64,000 nt of DNA from Leptotrichiaceae bacterium (lineage in GTDB: Bacteria; Fusobacteriota; Fusobacteriia; Fusobacteriales; Leptotrichiaceae): the NCBI GenBank assembly GCA_018060185.1, contig JAGOWQ010000001.1, positions 1-64,000 on the forward strand. The letters run 5' to 3'. Position numbers and translations under genes: made by a program. Shown here in pieces: positions 47,294 through 55,624 of this stretch (the stretch's first letter is position 1; each line of letters begins with the position of its first letter). Below the pieces are notes generated by a model. It was not told where the DNA came from and ran no database searches. It saw only the letters and a program-made list of their open reading frames with translations.

Positions 47294-48568
47294 TTACAAA
47301 GTATTTGTCATTGTATCCATATCCGTATCAGATTTACCTTCAGGTAATTTTATTCTTATTAAATCCATTGGATCCATCTCAATATTAGATTCAATTATAG
47401 CTATTGTATTTGGATGAACTACATCTACTATTTCATCATTTTTAGTATTCAAAAATTCTTTTACTTTAAACTGAATTGGATCTTCTTTTGGTCTTATAAG
47501 CTCTAATGTATCCGTTGTAAAAACTCTATTTCTTATTTGAAGTCTATATTTATTATCATCTAATTTATCCATTACATTAGCTACTAATTGATAAGTTTGA
47601 CTATAAGATAACCCAGTATTATAATTTTGATCTTCCTCTGTTGTTTTCCCCAAATAAAATCCTTTTGAGTATAGTCTATGACTTATTGTTTGCAATTCAT
47701 TTAACCATTTTGGATTATAAACATACTTTCCTGACATATAAGAATCTAAAGCATGTCTATATTGCTTTACTACTGTAGAATTATAATATATACTTTTCAT
47801 TCTACCTTCTATTTTTAGTGAATCTACTCCAGCTTCAATAATCTTATCAATAAATTCAATTGTGCACAAATCTTTAGCGTTAAAGATAAAAGTTTGTTCT
47901 CCTTCTTCTACCACATCATGTGCTCCTTTTTCTTCATGCCCTTCAGCAATTACTTTGTAGTTCCATCTACAATCCTGAGCACATATACCTCTATTAGCAT
48001 CTCTATTAGTAAAATAATTACTTAATAAACATCTCCCAGAAATAGCCATACACATTGCTCCATGAATGAATACTTCAATCTCTACATCTGGTACTTTTTC
48101 TTTTATCTCTTTTATTTCCTTTAAAGACATTTCTCTTGATAAAATTACCCTTTTAGCACCTAAGTCTCTGTACATTTTCACGCTCATCCAATTAGTATTA
48201 TTTGCTTGGGTACTCACATGAATAGGTAAATTTGGAGCATTCTCCCTAACTAGTTGGAATACTCCCAAATCAGCTACTATTACTCCATCAGCTCCATACT
48301 CATCTAATAGTTTTATAAATTTAGGCATATATTCTATTTCAGTATTATGAGCAAATATATTTAATGTTACGTATATTTTCTTACCTAAAGTATGAACATA
48401 GTCTATAGCTTCTTTTAACTCACTATTTTTAAAATTTGATGACATTCCCCTCAAATTAAATGCAGCTCCTCCTACAAAAACTGCATCTGCTCCGAAATGA
48501 AAAGCTGTTTTTAATTTTTCCATGTTACCTGCTGGAGCCAGTAACTCAATTTTTCTTATTTGTTGCAT
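47294..48568 (-). CDS. U32-family protein (TrhP-like tRNA hydroxylation protein)
   Basis: A 424-residue member of the U32 'peptidase' group: ELLAPAGNMEKLKTA at the start, ADAVFVGG, VHVSTQAN-like IHVSTQANNTNW, EVFIHGAMCMAISGRC and NRGICAQDCRW, with the Cys cluster of the iron-sulfur-containing members. The layout matches YrrO/TrhP proteins, which hydroxylate U34 in tRNA using prephenate, rather than a collagenase. 53 nt after dnaB and probably transcribed with it. Confidence 0.85.
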   Translation of the reverse strand: MQQIRKIELLAPAGNMEKLKTAFHFGADAVFVGGAAFNLRGMSSNFKNSELKEAIDYVHTLGKKIYVTLNIFAHNTEIEYMPKFIKLLDEYGADGVIVADLGVFQLVRENAPNLPIHVSTQANNTNWMSVKMYRDLGAKRVILSREMSLKEIKEIKEKVPDVEIEVFIHGAMCMAISGRCLLSNYFTNRDANRGICAQDCRWNYKVIAEGHEEKGAHDVVEEGEQTFIFNAKDLCTIEFIDKIIEAGVDSLKIEGRMKSIYYNSTVVKQYRHALDSYMSGKYVYNPKWLNELQTISHRLYSKGFYLGKTTEEDQNYNTGLSYSQTYQLVANVMDKLDDNKYRLQIRNRVFTTDTLELIRPKEDPIQFKVKEFLNTKNDEIVDVVHPNTIAIIESNIEMDPMDLIRIKLPEGKSDTDMDTMTNTL

Positions 48569-48621
48569 TTTTTCTCCTTAAATATTAAACTGTTATTATT
48601 TCAATTAGTATTAAAAAATTT

Positions 48622-50079
48622 CTATTGTGGGTATCTATTTTCCACATCATTACTTATTACATTTACAAACTGTTGATAACTAGGTCTAAATCCTAATTCT
48701 ATTGTCCCTGTAGGTCCACTTCTATGTTTCCCAATTATAACTTCAACTTTTTCTAACTCATTATCACCTCTAGTTTGTGGTGTCCCTTGATTAGTATATT
48801 GAGGTGGTATATTTGAAATACCAGAATTAGAGTTATTATCTTGAGACGCACCATCTTTCAAATAATATTTTTCTCTATATAAAAACATTACCATATCTGC
48901 ATCTTGTTCTATTGCTCCCGATTCTCTCAAATCTGATAATATAGGTCTTTTATCTGTTCTTGACTCAACACTTCTTGATAATTGAGATAATGTTACTATG
49001 GGGATATTAAGCTCTTTTGCTATTATTTTAAGTGATCTTGAAATTTCAGATATTTCTTGTTCTCTATTTTTTCTCGAACCTTCTGCTGGATTTATAAGTT
49101 GAAGATAATCTATGAGCATAAAGTCTAATTTACCTTCGGCTTTAAGTCTTCTTGCCACTGCTTTTATTTCAAGCATATTTACACTTGATGAATCTGATAC
49201 ATATAAAGGAAGTTCTGCTAATCTACCTAAACCATTTCCTATGGCTGTATAATCGTCTCCTGATAGTGTCCCATCTTTTATTGCTTTTAATTTTATTTTA
49301 GATTCTATAGATAAAAGTCTATCAAATAATTGTTCATTACCCATTTCTAAACTATATATCAAAACATGTCGACCACTTTTGGCAACATTTAAAGCTAAAT
49401 TTAATGCAAAAGCTGTTTTCCCCATTGCAGGTCTTGCAGCTAATATTATTAAATCAGAACCATGAAAACCACTTGTTAGAGCATCATACTGATTAAATCC
49501 AGAACTAATACCTTTTAATCCACCTTTTGTATGAGACATTTCATCTAAATCACGTATCTTTTGATTTGCCAACTCACTAAGGGAAAGTACATCTTTTTTT
49601 TGCTTAGCTTCTGCTATTTTAAAAATCATACTTTCCGCTTTATCTAACATCACGTCAACTTCATCATATCCACGATAAGACATTCTAGCGATTTTTTCAC
49701 CTGTATCTATAAGCCTTCTTCTTATAGCGTTTTCTTTTATAATTTGAGCATAATTTACTGCGTTAGCTGCTGTTGGAACAACATCTATAAGATCATATAT
49801 AATGTCTACTCCACCTATTTCATCTATTAAATTAAGCATTTCCAATGAATTTATAATAACTAAAGTATCTACTATTTTCCCTAAATTATAAGCTTTAATC
49901 ATTTCATTAAAAATTATTTTATAATTATTTTTATAAAAATCATTAGGAGATACTATATCTATAACATCACTTATAACATCAGGTTTTATAAAAACAGATC
50001 CTAAAAGAGCTTCTTCAGCCTCTATGCTATAAGGAATTTTTAATTCATTTTCATTTTTTCCTTCTTCGAAGAATTCCAT
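48622..50079 (-). CDS. dnaB: Replicative DNA helicase DnaB
   Basis: 485 residues. N-terminal helical domain (IPYSIEAEEALLGSVF onwards), RecA-like helicase with Walker A AARPAMGKT (214-222), H1a/H3 motifs and DLRESGAIEQDADMV with the Arg finger region. A low-complexity Gln/Asn/Ser/Pro insertion (about 420-445) is inserted after FLYREKYYL; it is too short to be an intein and reading continues through it. 3 nt after rplI. Confidence 0.97.
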   Translation of the reverse strand: MEFFEEGKNENELKIPYSIEAEEALLGSVFIKPDVISDVIDIVSPNDFYKNNYKIIFNEMIKAYNLGKIVDTLVIINSLEMLNLIDEIGGVDIIYDLIDVVPTAANAVNYAQIIKENAIRRRLIDTGEKIARMSYRGYDEVDVMLDKAESMIFKIAEAKQKKDVLSLSELANQKIRDLDEMSHTKGGLKGISSGFNQYDALTSGFHGSDLIILAARPAMGKTAFALNLALNVAKSGRHVLIYSLEMGNEQLFDRLLSIESKIKLKAIKDGTLSGDDYTAIGNGLGRLAELPLYVSDSSSVNMLEIKAVARRLKAEGKLDFMLIDYLQLINPAEGSRKNREQEISEISRSLKIIAKELNIPIVTLSQLSRSVESRTDKRPILSDLRESGAIEQDADMVMFLYREKYYLKDGASQDNNSNSGISNIPPQYTNQGTPQTRGDNELEKVEVIIGKHRSGPTGTIELGFRPSYQQFVNVISNDVENRYPQ

Positions 50080-50082
50080 ATA

Positions 50083-50538
50083 CTATTCCTGTCCTTCTAA
50101 TATTACTTTTATTTTAACTTTTACTTCTGAATGAAGTTTTAATTCTAATGTATGTAACCCTAACTCTTTCATTCTAGCATCTGTTGATATTTTCTTTTTG
50201 TCTATATCTACATTCAATTGTTCTTTTATTGCATCTGCTATTTCTTTTGAACCTATTGAACCAAATACTTTTCTATTACTCCCTGCTCTTACTTTTATTT
50301 TTATTTCTTTAGAATCAAGTAATTCTTTTAATTTTTTAGCTTTTTGAACATCTCTATCATGATTTCTTTTTATTTTTTCATTTTTTTCTTTTAATTTATT
50401 AATATTTTCTACTGTGGCGGGTATCCCTTTATTTTGAGAAAATAAAAAATTGTTTGCATATCCATCTTTTACTTCTACTATCTCATCTTTTTTCCCAACA
50501 CCTTTTATTGTTTCTTTTAAAATTACTTTTACTTTCAT
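50083..50538 (-). CDS. rplI: Ribosomal protein L9
   Basis: 151 residues: N domain VILKETIKGVGKKDEIVEVKDGYANNFLF, a long basic connecting helix (about 45-75), and a C domain with RKVFGSIGSKEIADAI. SD AGGAGG before ATG. The rplI-dnaB order is common to many bacteria. Confidence 0.96.
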   Translation of the reverse strand: MKVKVILKETIKGVGKKDEIVEVKDGYANNFLFSQNKGIPATVENINKLKEKNEKIKRNHDRDVQKAKKLKELLDSKEIKIKVRAGSNRKVFGSIGSKEIADAIKEQLNVDIDKKKISTDARMKELGLHTLELKLHSEVKVKIKVILEGQE

Positions 50539-50573
50539 TTCTCCTCCTTAATATAATTATTTTAATATTTTTT

Positions 50574-50582
50574 ATTATATCA
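50574..50582 (-). promoter_or_regulatory. rplI extended -10 promoter
   Basis: Minus-strand TGATATAAT; its TGA is also the dnaX stop codon. Confidence 0.55.
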
Positions 50583-52073
50583 CTTTTTTTCAAGTATTTC
50601 TCCGTCAAAGAAGGTTAAAACTTTATTTACAAAATCATTTCCACTATTTTTTTTTGGTTCTCCTTCAACTTCTCCTTTTATTTTTATATTTGTTCCACAA
50701 ATTTTATTTATTATGTTTTCCACTTTTATTTTTTTATCTGCTTGCATAATATTTTCTTTATGAAATTTATTTCCATTAGGAAACATTATTATTAAATCAT
50801 TATTTTCCATTCTGTCAGGATAAGTATTCATCATTAATGCATTTACAACTGCTTCTTTATTTTTCATTTCTAATTTTATATCGTTCCATTTTTCTTCAAA
50901 AATTGAAAAATCTATATTAGAAACTACATCTTCTTTTCTATTTTCATTAATTTCTTGGTTGGAAAGTGATTTATCAATATTTTGATTATTTTTAATTTCA
51001 ACTTTATTTTTTTGGATAGAATCTAAATATTTAGCATTAACTTGATTATCTATTCTTTTCTTGTATAATTCATAAATTAATACATATCCAAGAAGTCTTT
51101 TATCTTCTTCATATTTAAATTCATTTAATATAAAAAATATTGAACTAATCGTACTTAAAATAAAATCTACTGACAAGTCATTTTCTTTTTTAAACTGTTC
51201 TTTTAAATAATATGCAAAATCTTTTAAAAATGTTTCAATGATTATTCCTGTTTCCCATATTTTATCGATGAATTCTATTAATTCTTCTTTATTTCCTTTT
51301 TTTATAAGTTGTAAAAAATCATTTAATATTATATCTGGAACTACTCCCAAAGCTTTTTGTACTTCGGATATATGTATACTTTCACCATTAAAATTAGAAA
51401 CAATTTGTTCAAATATTGAAAAACTATCTCTAGCACTTCCTTCTGATTTTCTATAAATCAAGTCTAAACTCTCATCATCTATCTCAATATTTTCTTTAAT
51501 TGCAACATTTCTTAATAAATTTTTTATATTTTCCTTTTCTATTGGTAAAAAATCGTATCTTTGACATCTTGAAACTACCGTATCAGGTATTTTATCAATT
51601 TCAGTTGTAGCCAGTATAAATATAACATGTAAAGGAGGCTCTTCAAGAGTTTTTAATAGTGCATTAAAAGCTTCTTTAGTGAGCATGTGAACTTCATCTA
51701 TTATATAAATTTTCTTTATCCCTTTTACTGGCTGATAATTTATTTTTTCTTTTAATTCTCTAATTTCATCAATTCCTCTATTTGAAGCAGCATCTATTTC
51801 AATCATATCCATAGAAATCCCTTGAGTTATTTCTGTACAATTTTCACAAGTTCCACAAGGATCTTCAGTTATTCCATTTTTAAGGCAATTTACTCCTTTA
51901 GCTATTAGCCTAGCTATAGTTGTCTTACCAACTCCTCTAGGACCTGTAAACAGATACGCATGAGAAAGTCTATTTTCTCTTAAAGAGTTTTTTATTGCCC
52001 TTGTAACGAATTCTTGTCCTGCTATTTCATCAAAATTTTGTGGTCTATATTTTCTATATAACGTAATATTCAA
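50580..52073 (-). CDS. dnaX: DNA polymerase III gamma/tau subunit
   Basis: Clamp-loader ATPase, 497 residues. Start LYRKYRPQNFDEIAGQ, Walker A GPRGVGKTT, zinc site CLKNG..CGTCENC, Walker B IDEVHML, and sensor/Arg-finger SRCQRYDF. TTG at 52073, 5 nt from AGGTGA, gives the normal N-terminus MNITLYRKYRP; GTG at 52082 is the alternative and was not preferred. Domains IV-V are short and Asn/Lys-rich. Confidence 0.95.
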   Translation of the reverse strand: MNITLYRKYRPQNFDEIAGQEFVTRAIKNSLRENRLSHAYLFTGPRGVGKTTIARLIAKGVNCLKNGITEDPCGTCENCTEITQGISMDMIEIDAASNRGIDEIRELKEKINYQPVKGIKKIYIIDEVHMLTKEAFNALLKTLEEPPLHVIFILATTEIDKIPDTVVSRCQRYDFLPIEKENIKNLLRNVAIKENIEIDDESLDLIYRKSEGSARDSFSIFEQIVSNFNGESIHISEVQKALGVVPDIILNDFLQLIKKGNKEELIEFIDKIWETGIIIETFLKDFAYYLKEQFKKENDLSVDFILSTISSIFFILNEFKYEEDKRLLGYVLIYELYKKRIDNQVNAKYLDSIQKNKVEIKNNQNIDKSLSNQEINENRKEDVVSNIDFSIFEEKWNDIKLEMKNKEAVVNALMMNTYPDRMENNDLIIMFPNGNKFHKENIMQADKKIKVENIINKICGTNIKIKGEVEGEPKKNSGNDFVNKVLTFFDGEILEKK

Positions 52074-52104
52074 TGTTCTCACCTATATTTCCAGACTTTT
52101 ATTA

Positions 52105-52113
52105 ATTATATCA
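52105..52113 (-). promoter_or_regulatory. dnaX extended -10 promoter
   Basis: Minus-strand TGATATAAT about 30 nt upstream of the dnaX start. Confidence 0.6.
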
Positions 52114-52136
52114 TTTTTATATGTTTTTTTCAATTT

Positions 52137-52169
52137 TAAAACCTGGCAAATTAAATACCAGGCTTTTTT
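52137..52169. terminator. Terminator downstream of the alarmone synthetase gene
   Basis: CCTGG (52142-52146) and CCAGG (52158-52162) with flanking A/T arms; T-run on the plus side, TTTTAAAA on the minus side. Confidence 0.7.
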
Positions 52170-52179
52170 ACATTATAAT

Positions 52180-52887
52180 TTATTTTATTAATATTTCTAT
52201 TATTTCATTTCTATTTATAAATCTCTCAACATTTGATTTATTTTTAACTTTCTGCATTTTTTTATCTAATTCTGTACACATTTTAGCACATTCTAAAAGT
52301 TCTTTGTTAATTTCATCTATATTTTCTGTCATCTGCTTATTATACCTAATTTTATGTTCAAGACTTGCCCAAAAATCCATTGCTATTGTCCTAAACTGAA
52401 TTTCCGCTTTAACCCATTTTTTACCACTCGATAAAAAAACAGGAATCTCTATTCTTAAATGAAGGCTTCTATACCCATTAGGTTTAGGATTTTCTATATA
52501 ATCCTTTCTCATAATTAATCTTATGTCATCTTGTTCAATTAAACTTTTTTCTAAAAAATAAATATCCTCTGTAAAAGAACAAATAACTCTAATTCCTGCA
52601 ATATCCCATATATTTTCTTCTATACTTTCTAAAGTTAAAGGAAAATTATATTTATTTAGTTTTTTAATTATTCTTTCAACGGATTTCAATCTAGTTTTTA
52701 TACTTTCTATTGGATTTCTATCATGACTAACATTAAATTGTATATCAAGAGCTTTAAATTTAGCCTCTATTTCCATAATAGCACATTTATAATATACTAA
52801 ATTTGTTTTCAGTGGTAAAATATCGTCTTCCCATTTATTATTCAGTATCCTATCTATTAAATTTTCTTTTAATTCTCCTTTTTCCAT
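52180..52887 (-). CDS. Small alarmone synthetase (RelQ/RelP type)
   Basis: A 235-residue, single-domain (p)ppGpp synthetase: the RelA/SpoT synthetase motifs DIAGIRVICSF, RKDYIENPKPNGYRSLHL and EIQFRTIAMDFWASLEHKI are complete, and there is no hydrolase HD domain. Such enzymes add alarmone under stress independently of ribosomes. Two helices at the C-terminus (after ~200) fit the tetramer-forming part of RelQ. SD GGAG upstream of the ATG at 52887. Confidence 0.9.
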   Translation of the reverse strand: MEKGELKENLIDRILNNKWEDDILPLKTNLVYYKCAIMEIEAKFKALDIQFNVSHDRNPIESIKTRLKSVERIIKKLNKYNFPLTLESIEENIWDIAGIRVICSFTEDIYFLEKSLIEQDDIRLIMRKDYIENPKPNGYRSLHLRIEIPVFLSSGKKWVKAEIQFRTIAMDFWASLEHKIRYNKQMTENIDEINKELLECAKMCTELDKKMQKVKNKSNVERFINRNEIIEILIK

Positions 52888-52999
52888 ATTATTTCTCCAT
52901 TATTATTTTTATTTTAAAAAATCTTTCTTGAAATTCTACAAGTGCTTTTATTTGTTCAGAAGAATATTTTTGTCCTCTGAAGTAACAATTAATTTATTT

Positions 53000-53593
53000 T
53001 TAAACTAATTTTCTATCCTTAAATTTTTTATAAAGTTCTTTTTCTCTTTCAATATTTTCTTCAATTTCTTTTATTGCTATATCATAACTCAAAAGTCCAT
53101 TTGATCCTAACGCTATTACCTTAAGATAATCTATTATTAAAGGTATTCTCCACATATATTCATTTTTTTCATTATTTAAATAATCATCTAATCTTCTTTT
53201 ACTTGACTCTACTAGCTCTCCATCCATTATTCTTTTTTTAAATTCTAGATTTTCAATTTCATCATCCCACTCGGATCTAACATCGTAAATCAACATTTTT
53301 GTTATTTCTTCTTTTTCTCTACAATCCCTTGAAAGATAGTATTTAAGACAATAACTTGGCTCAACAAATGACCATTGTTGAAAATTTCCATTAAATTTTA
53401 TCTTTGTAATAATATTTATTACTATTTCTGCCTCTTCTATATTTTCATCAAAAAAAAGTTCAAATAATAAATTATTTGCTTTTTCTAAATTATGTTTATT
53501 TGTAGGAAGAAATCGTTTTGATAGTGATTCAGCTGTCTTCATTTGTTTTTTTGTAATTTTATTATTTTCTAGTAACTTTTCAAATCCATTCAT
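53000..53593 (-). CDS. Hypothetical soluble protein
   Basis: A 197-residue, charged and mostly helical protein; I cannot place it. Points visible: KKQMKTAESLSKRFLP near the start, FFDENIEEAEIVINIITKI, a WSFVEPSYCLKYYLS stretch with two Cys, and an acidic/basic helical C-terminus. No signal peptide or membrane segment. SD GGAAG before ATG 53593. The next gene on the same strand (alarmone synthetase) is 112 nt downstream; no functional link is claimed. Confidence 0.6.
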   Translation of the reverse strand: MNGFEKLLENNKITKKQMKTAESLSKRFLPTNKHNLEKANNLLFELFFDENIEEAEIVINIITKIKFNGNFQQWSFVEPSYCLKYYLSRDCREKEEITKMLIYDVRSEWDDEIENLEFKKRIMDGELVESSKRRLDDYLNNEKNEYMWRIPLIIDYLKVIALGSNGLLSYDIAIKEIEENIEREKELYKKFKDRKLV

Positions 53594-53736
53594 AATTAAC
53601 TTCCTCTCATATTACTACTTCATAAAAAATGTATACGTTATAATTAATTATACCTTAATTATATTAGAATTTAATTATTAAATTTTATTATTTAAAAATT
53701 TAAAATCATATTAACCTTTAATGAACTTATATATTA

Positions 53737-54486
53737 TTAGTATCTTGAAATCATAATCAACGATAAAATAAGCATGTGAGTAGGATAAAAAGCATAAAAA
53801 GAATATTTCAAATATTTGTTATTATATCCTCTTTTTCCATTATAAAGCCATATAATTATTAAAGAAAACAATGCTAAACTCTGTAAAGGTATTTCAAAAT
53901 TGCCTAATTCCATAAATGGATTAGAAAATGCCCCAAGGAAAAAAACATTTAATAAAATTAACATAATTATCTGACCTAGCATTTGCCACCATTTTTTCCC
54001 ACGAAAAAAATAAAATGTAAAAACTGTAAGTACTCCATATCCTAAATAATCTGTCATTGCTATCATAGCCAATGAAAATGCAATCATAATTATAATTCCT
54101 GATACAAAAAACACTTTTATTTTGTTATCTGGATATAGTTTCTTTAGATTTTCAATTAACGTAATTGCACATAATGAGATAAGAAACGTCCAAATTACAT
54201 TTTGAAAATTAGGAAAAAATAAAGTTGAAGATATCATTAAATCAAAGGGTATTTCTGATATAAATGCAAAAATCAAAAGTCTCCCTAAATATTTTTTTAC
54301 ATCCTTTGTGTTATAATAACCTTCTACTATCATAAAAGCAAATATTGGAAATGAGAGTCTTCCTATTCCATTCATCCAAATTTTGTCGATAAATAATGTA
54401 TGATACATGTGATCAATTAACATTGTCAACATGGCAATAATATGCAGTGTAAAAGAAGTAATACCTATTTTTTCTTGTTTTATCAT
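53737..54486 (-). CDS. TraX-family membrane protein
   Basis: A 249-residue, about eight-helix membrane protein: TLHIIAMLTMLIDHMYH, IGRLSFPIFAFMIVEGYYNT, and LIFAFISEIPFDLM are the TraX/acyltransferase-3-like signature. TraX is known from the F plasmid as an N-acetyltransferase of pilin, but chromosomal TraX-like proteins in anaerobes probably acetylate other surface substrates. No conjugation genes are nearby, so this does not mark a mobile element. 18 nt upstream of it on the strand lies ung. Confidence 0.82.
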   Translation of the reverse strand: MIKQEKIGITSFTLHIIAMLTMLIDHMYHTLFIDKIWMNGIGRLSFPIFAFMIVEGYYNTKDVKKYLGRLLIFAFISEIPFDLMISSTLFFPNFQNVIWTFLISLCAITLIENLKKLYPDNKIKVFFVSGIIIMIAFSLAMIAMTDYLGYGVLTVFTFYFFRGKKWWQMLGQIIMLILLNVFFLGAFSNPFMELGNFEIPLQSLALFSLIIIWLYNGKRGYNNKYLKYSFYAFYPTHMLILSLIMISRY

Positions 54487-54504
54487 AGTTATGTGTTTTC
54501 CTTT

Positions 54505-55170
54505 CTAAATTCTCCAATCTATTTCTTTTTTACCTAATTCTTTTAATATTTCATTAGCTTTTTTAAAATGACCACATCCAAAAAAGCCTCTATTAGCAGA
54601 TAATGGACTAGGGTGTACTCCCTCAAGAATATAATGTTTTTTTGTATCTATCAGTCTTTTTTTACTTCTTGCATTACTTCCCCACAATATAAATATTAAA
54701 GATTCTTCTCTTTTATTGAGAATTTCTATTATATTATCTGTAAATATTTCCCATCCTATTTTAGAATGAGAATTAGCATTTTCAGCAATTACTGTAAGTG
54801 CCGTGTTAAGTAACAATATACCTTGCTTTGCCCAAGGAACTAGATGCCCATTTTTACTCATCTCGTATCCGTATTCATTATTAATTTCCCTGTACATATT
54901 TCTAAGTGATGGCGGAAGTTTTATTCCTTCTTTTACTGAGAAAGCTAATCCATGTGCTTGATTTTCCCCGTGATATGGATCTTGCCCTAATAAAATAATT
55001 TTACAATCTTTGTAACTTGTTAATTTAAATGCTGTAAATATTTCTTCTGGTTTAGGATATATTATTTTTGTTTTATATTCATTTATTAAGAATTTCCTCA
55101 TTTTCTTGTAATATTCTTTTTCAAATTCATCTTTTAATATTTCATCCCAATCATTTCCAATGTTTACCAT
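54505..55170 (-). CDS. ung: Uracil-DNA glycosylase
   Basis: Removes uracil from DNA. 221 residues of the family-1 type: GQDPYHG (water-activating Asp), GLAFSV, and HPSPLSA with the leucine intercalation loop. SD GGAGAA before ATG. TraX-like gene follows by 18 nt. Confidence 0.96.
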   Translation of the reverse strand: MVNIGNDWDEILKDEFEKEYYKKMRKFLINEYKTKIIYPKPEEIFTAFKLTSYKDCKIILLGQDPYHGENQAHGLAFSVKEGIKLPPSLRNMYREINNEYGYEMSKNGHLVPWAKQGILLLNTALTVIAENANSHSKIGWEIFTDNIIEILNKREESLIFILWGSNARSKKRLIDTKKHYILEGVHPSPLSANRGFFGCGHFKKANEILKELGKKEIDWRI

Positions 55171-55250
55171 ATTTCTCCTTTCATTATACTACAAATATAT
55201 GTATATTATACAATATTTTTCTTAATTATCCATATTTAATTTTTATATAT

Positions 55251-55280
55251 TAAAAAGACGATAAATTTTATACCGTCTTA
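55251..55280 (-). terminator. Terminator of the candidate small RNA
   Basis: On the minus strand AAGACG (55274-55279), inner A/T loop, CGTCTT (55255-55260), then TTTAAT. It stands between an isolated promoter and ung. Confidence 0.7.
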
Positions 55281-55412
55281 GTAGTTGTATTATTAAGTTT
55301 TATCTATTATCTATTATCTATAGAATAAAAGTTAACTTTTTCTTTTTTTAGGTTTTTGGGCTGGAATTCTTCATACTAAATCTGAAAAATATATATGATA
55401 TCCCGTCTTCTT
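55251..55412 (-). ncRNA. Candidate ~160-nt small RNA
   Basis: An intergenic unit with its own near-consensus promoter and a terminator, but no open frame with an SD. The 5' end (GAAGACGGG) is complementary to the 3' arm CGTCTTT of the terminator, so the RNA could close on itself with a 7-bp stem (one wobble). It contains about 2.7 copies of a 7-nt repeat (AGATAAT, 55303-55321) and a small hairpin AAAAGTTAACTTTT. No match to 6S, SRP, RNase P or tmRNA was recognised. Confidence 0.4.
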
Positions 55413-55418
55413 ATACCT

Positions 55419-55448
55419 ATTAAATTTTAATTATTTAAATTTTGTCAA
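55419..55448 (-). promoter_or_regulatory. Promoter of the candidate small RNA
   Basis: Minus-strand TTGACA (55443-55448), 18-nt spacer, TTTAAT (55419-55424). Confidence 0.55.
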
Positions 55449-55624
55449 CTTCAAGTATTTTGTATTTTTACAAAGTTTTTTTGACATAGACTTTATTTTT
55501 TCGACTTAATAGCTATGTTAGCACAAAAAATAGCTATCATACAACAAAACAGTGTGACAGATGTTGAATTAAAAGGTATCCTAAGAATTAAGTTCATTAG
55601 TTTTATTATTTGTATATTTATAAA
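55449..55624. other. Intergenic region with paired ATAGCTAT palindromes
   Basis: No gene is seen. It holds two copies of the palindrome ATAGCTAT, at 55509-55516 and 55530-55537, exactly 21 bp apart (two helical turns). They lie 60-120 bp upstream of the small RNA promoter and just downstream of the rlmD-like stop. Confidence 0.5.

Noticed and set aside
49000-50079. Intein or insertion in dnaB
   Set aside because: Only a short low-complexity linker is inserted; there are no splicing motifs and the gene is near normal length.
53737-54486. TraX-like gene as a sign of a conjugative element
   Set aside because: No other transfer, integrase or replication gene is nearby and the neighbours are housekeeping genes.
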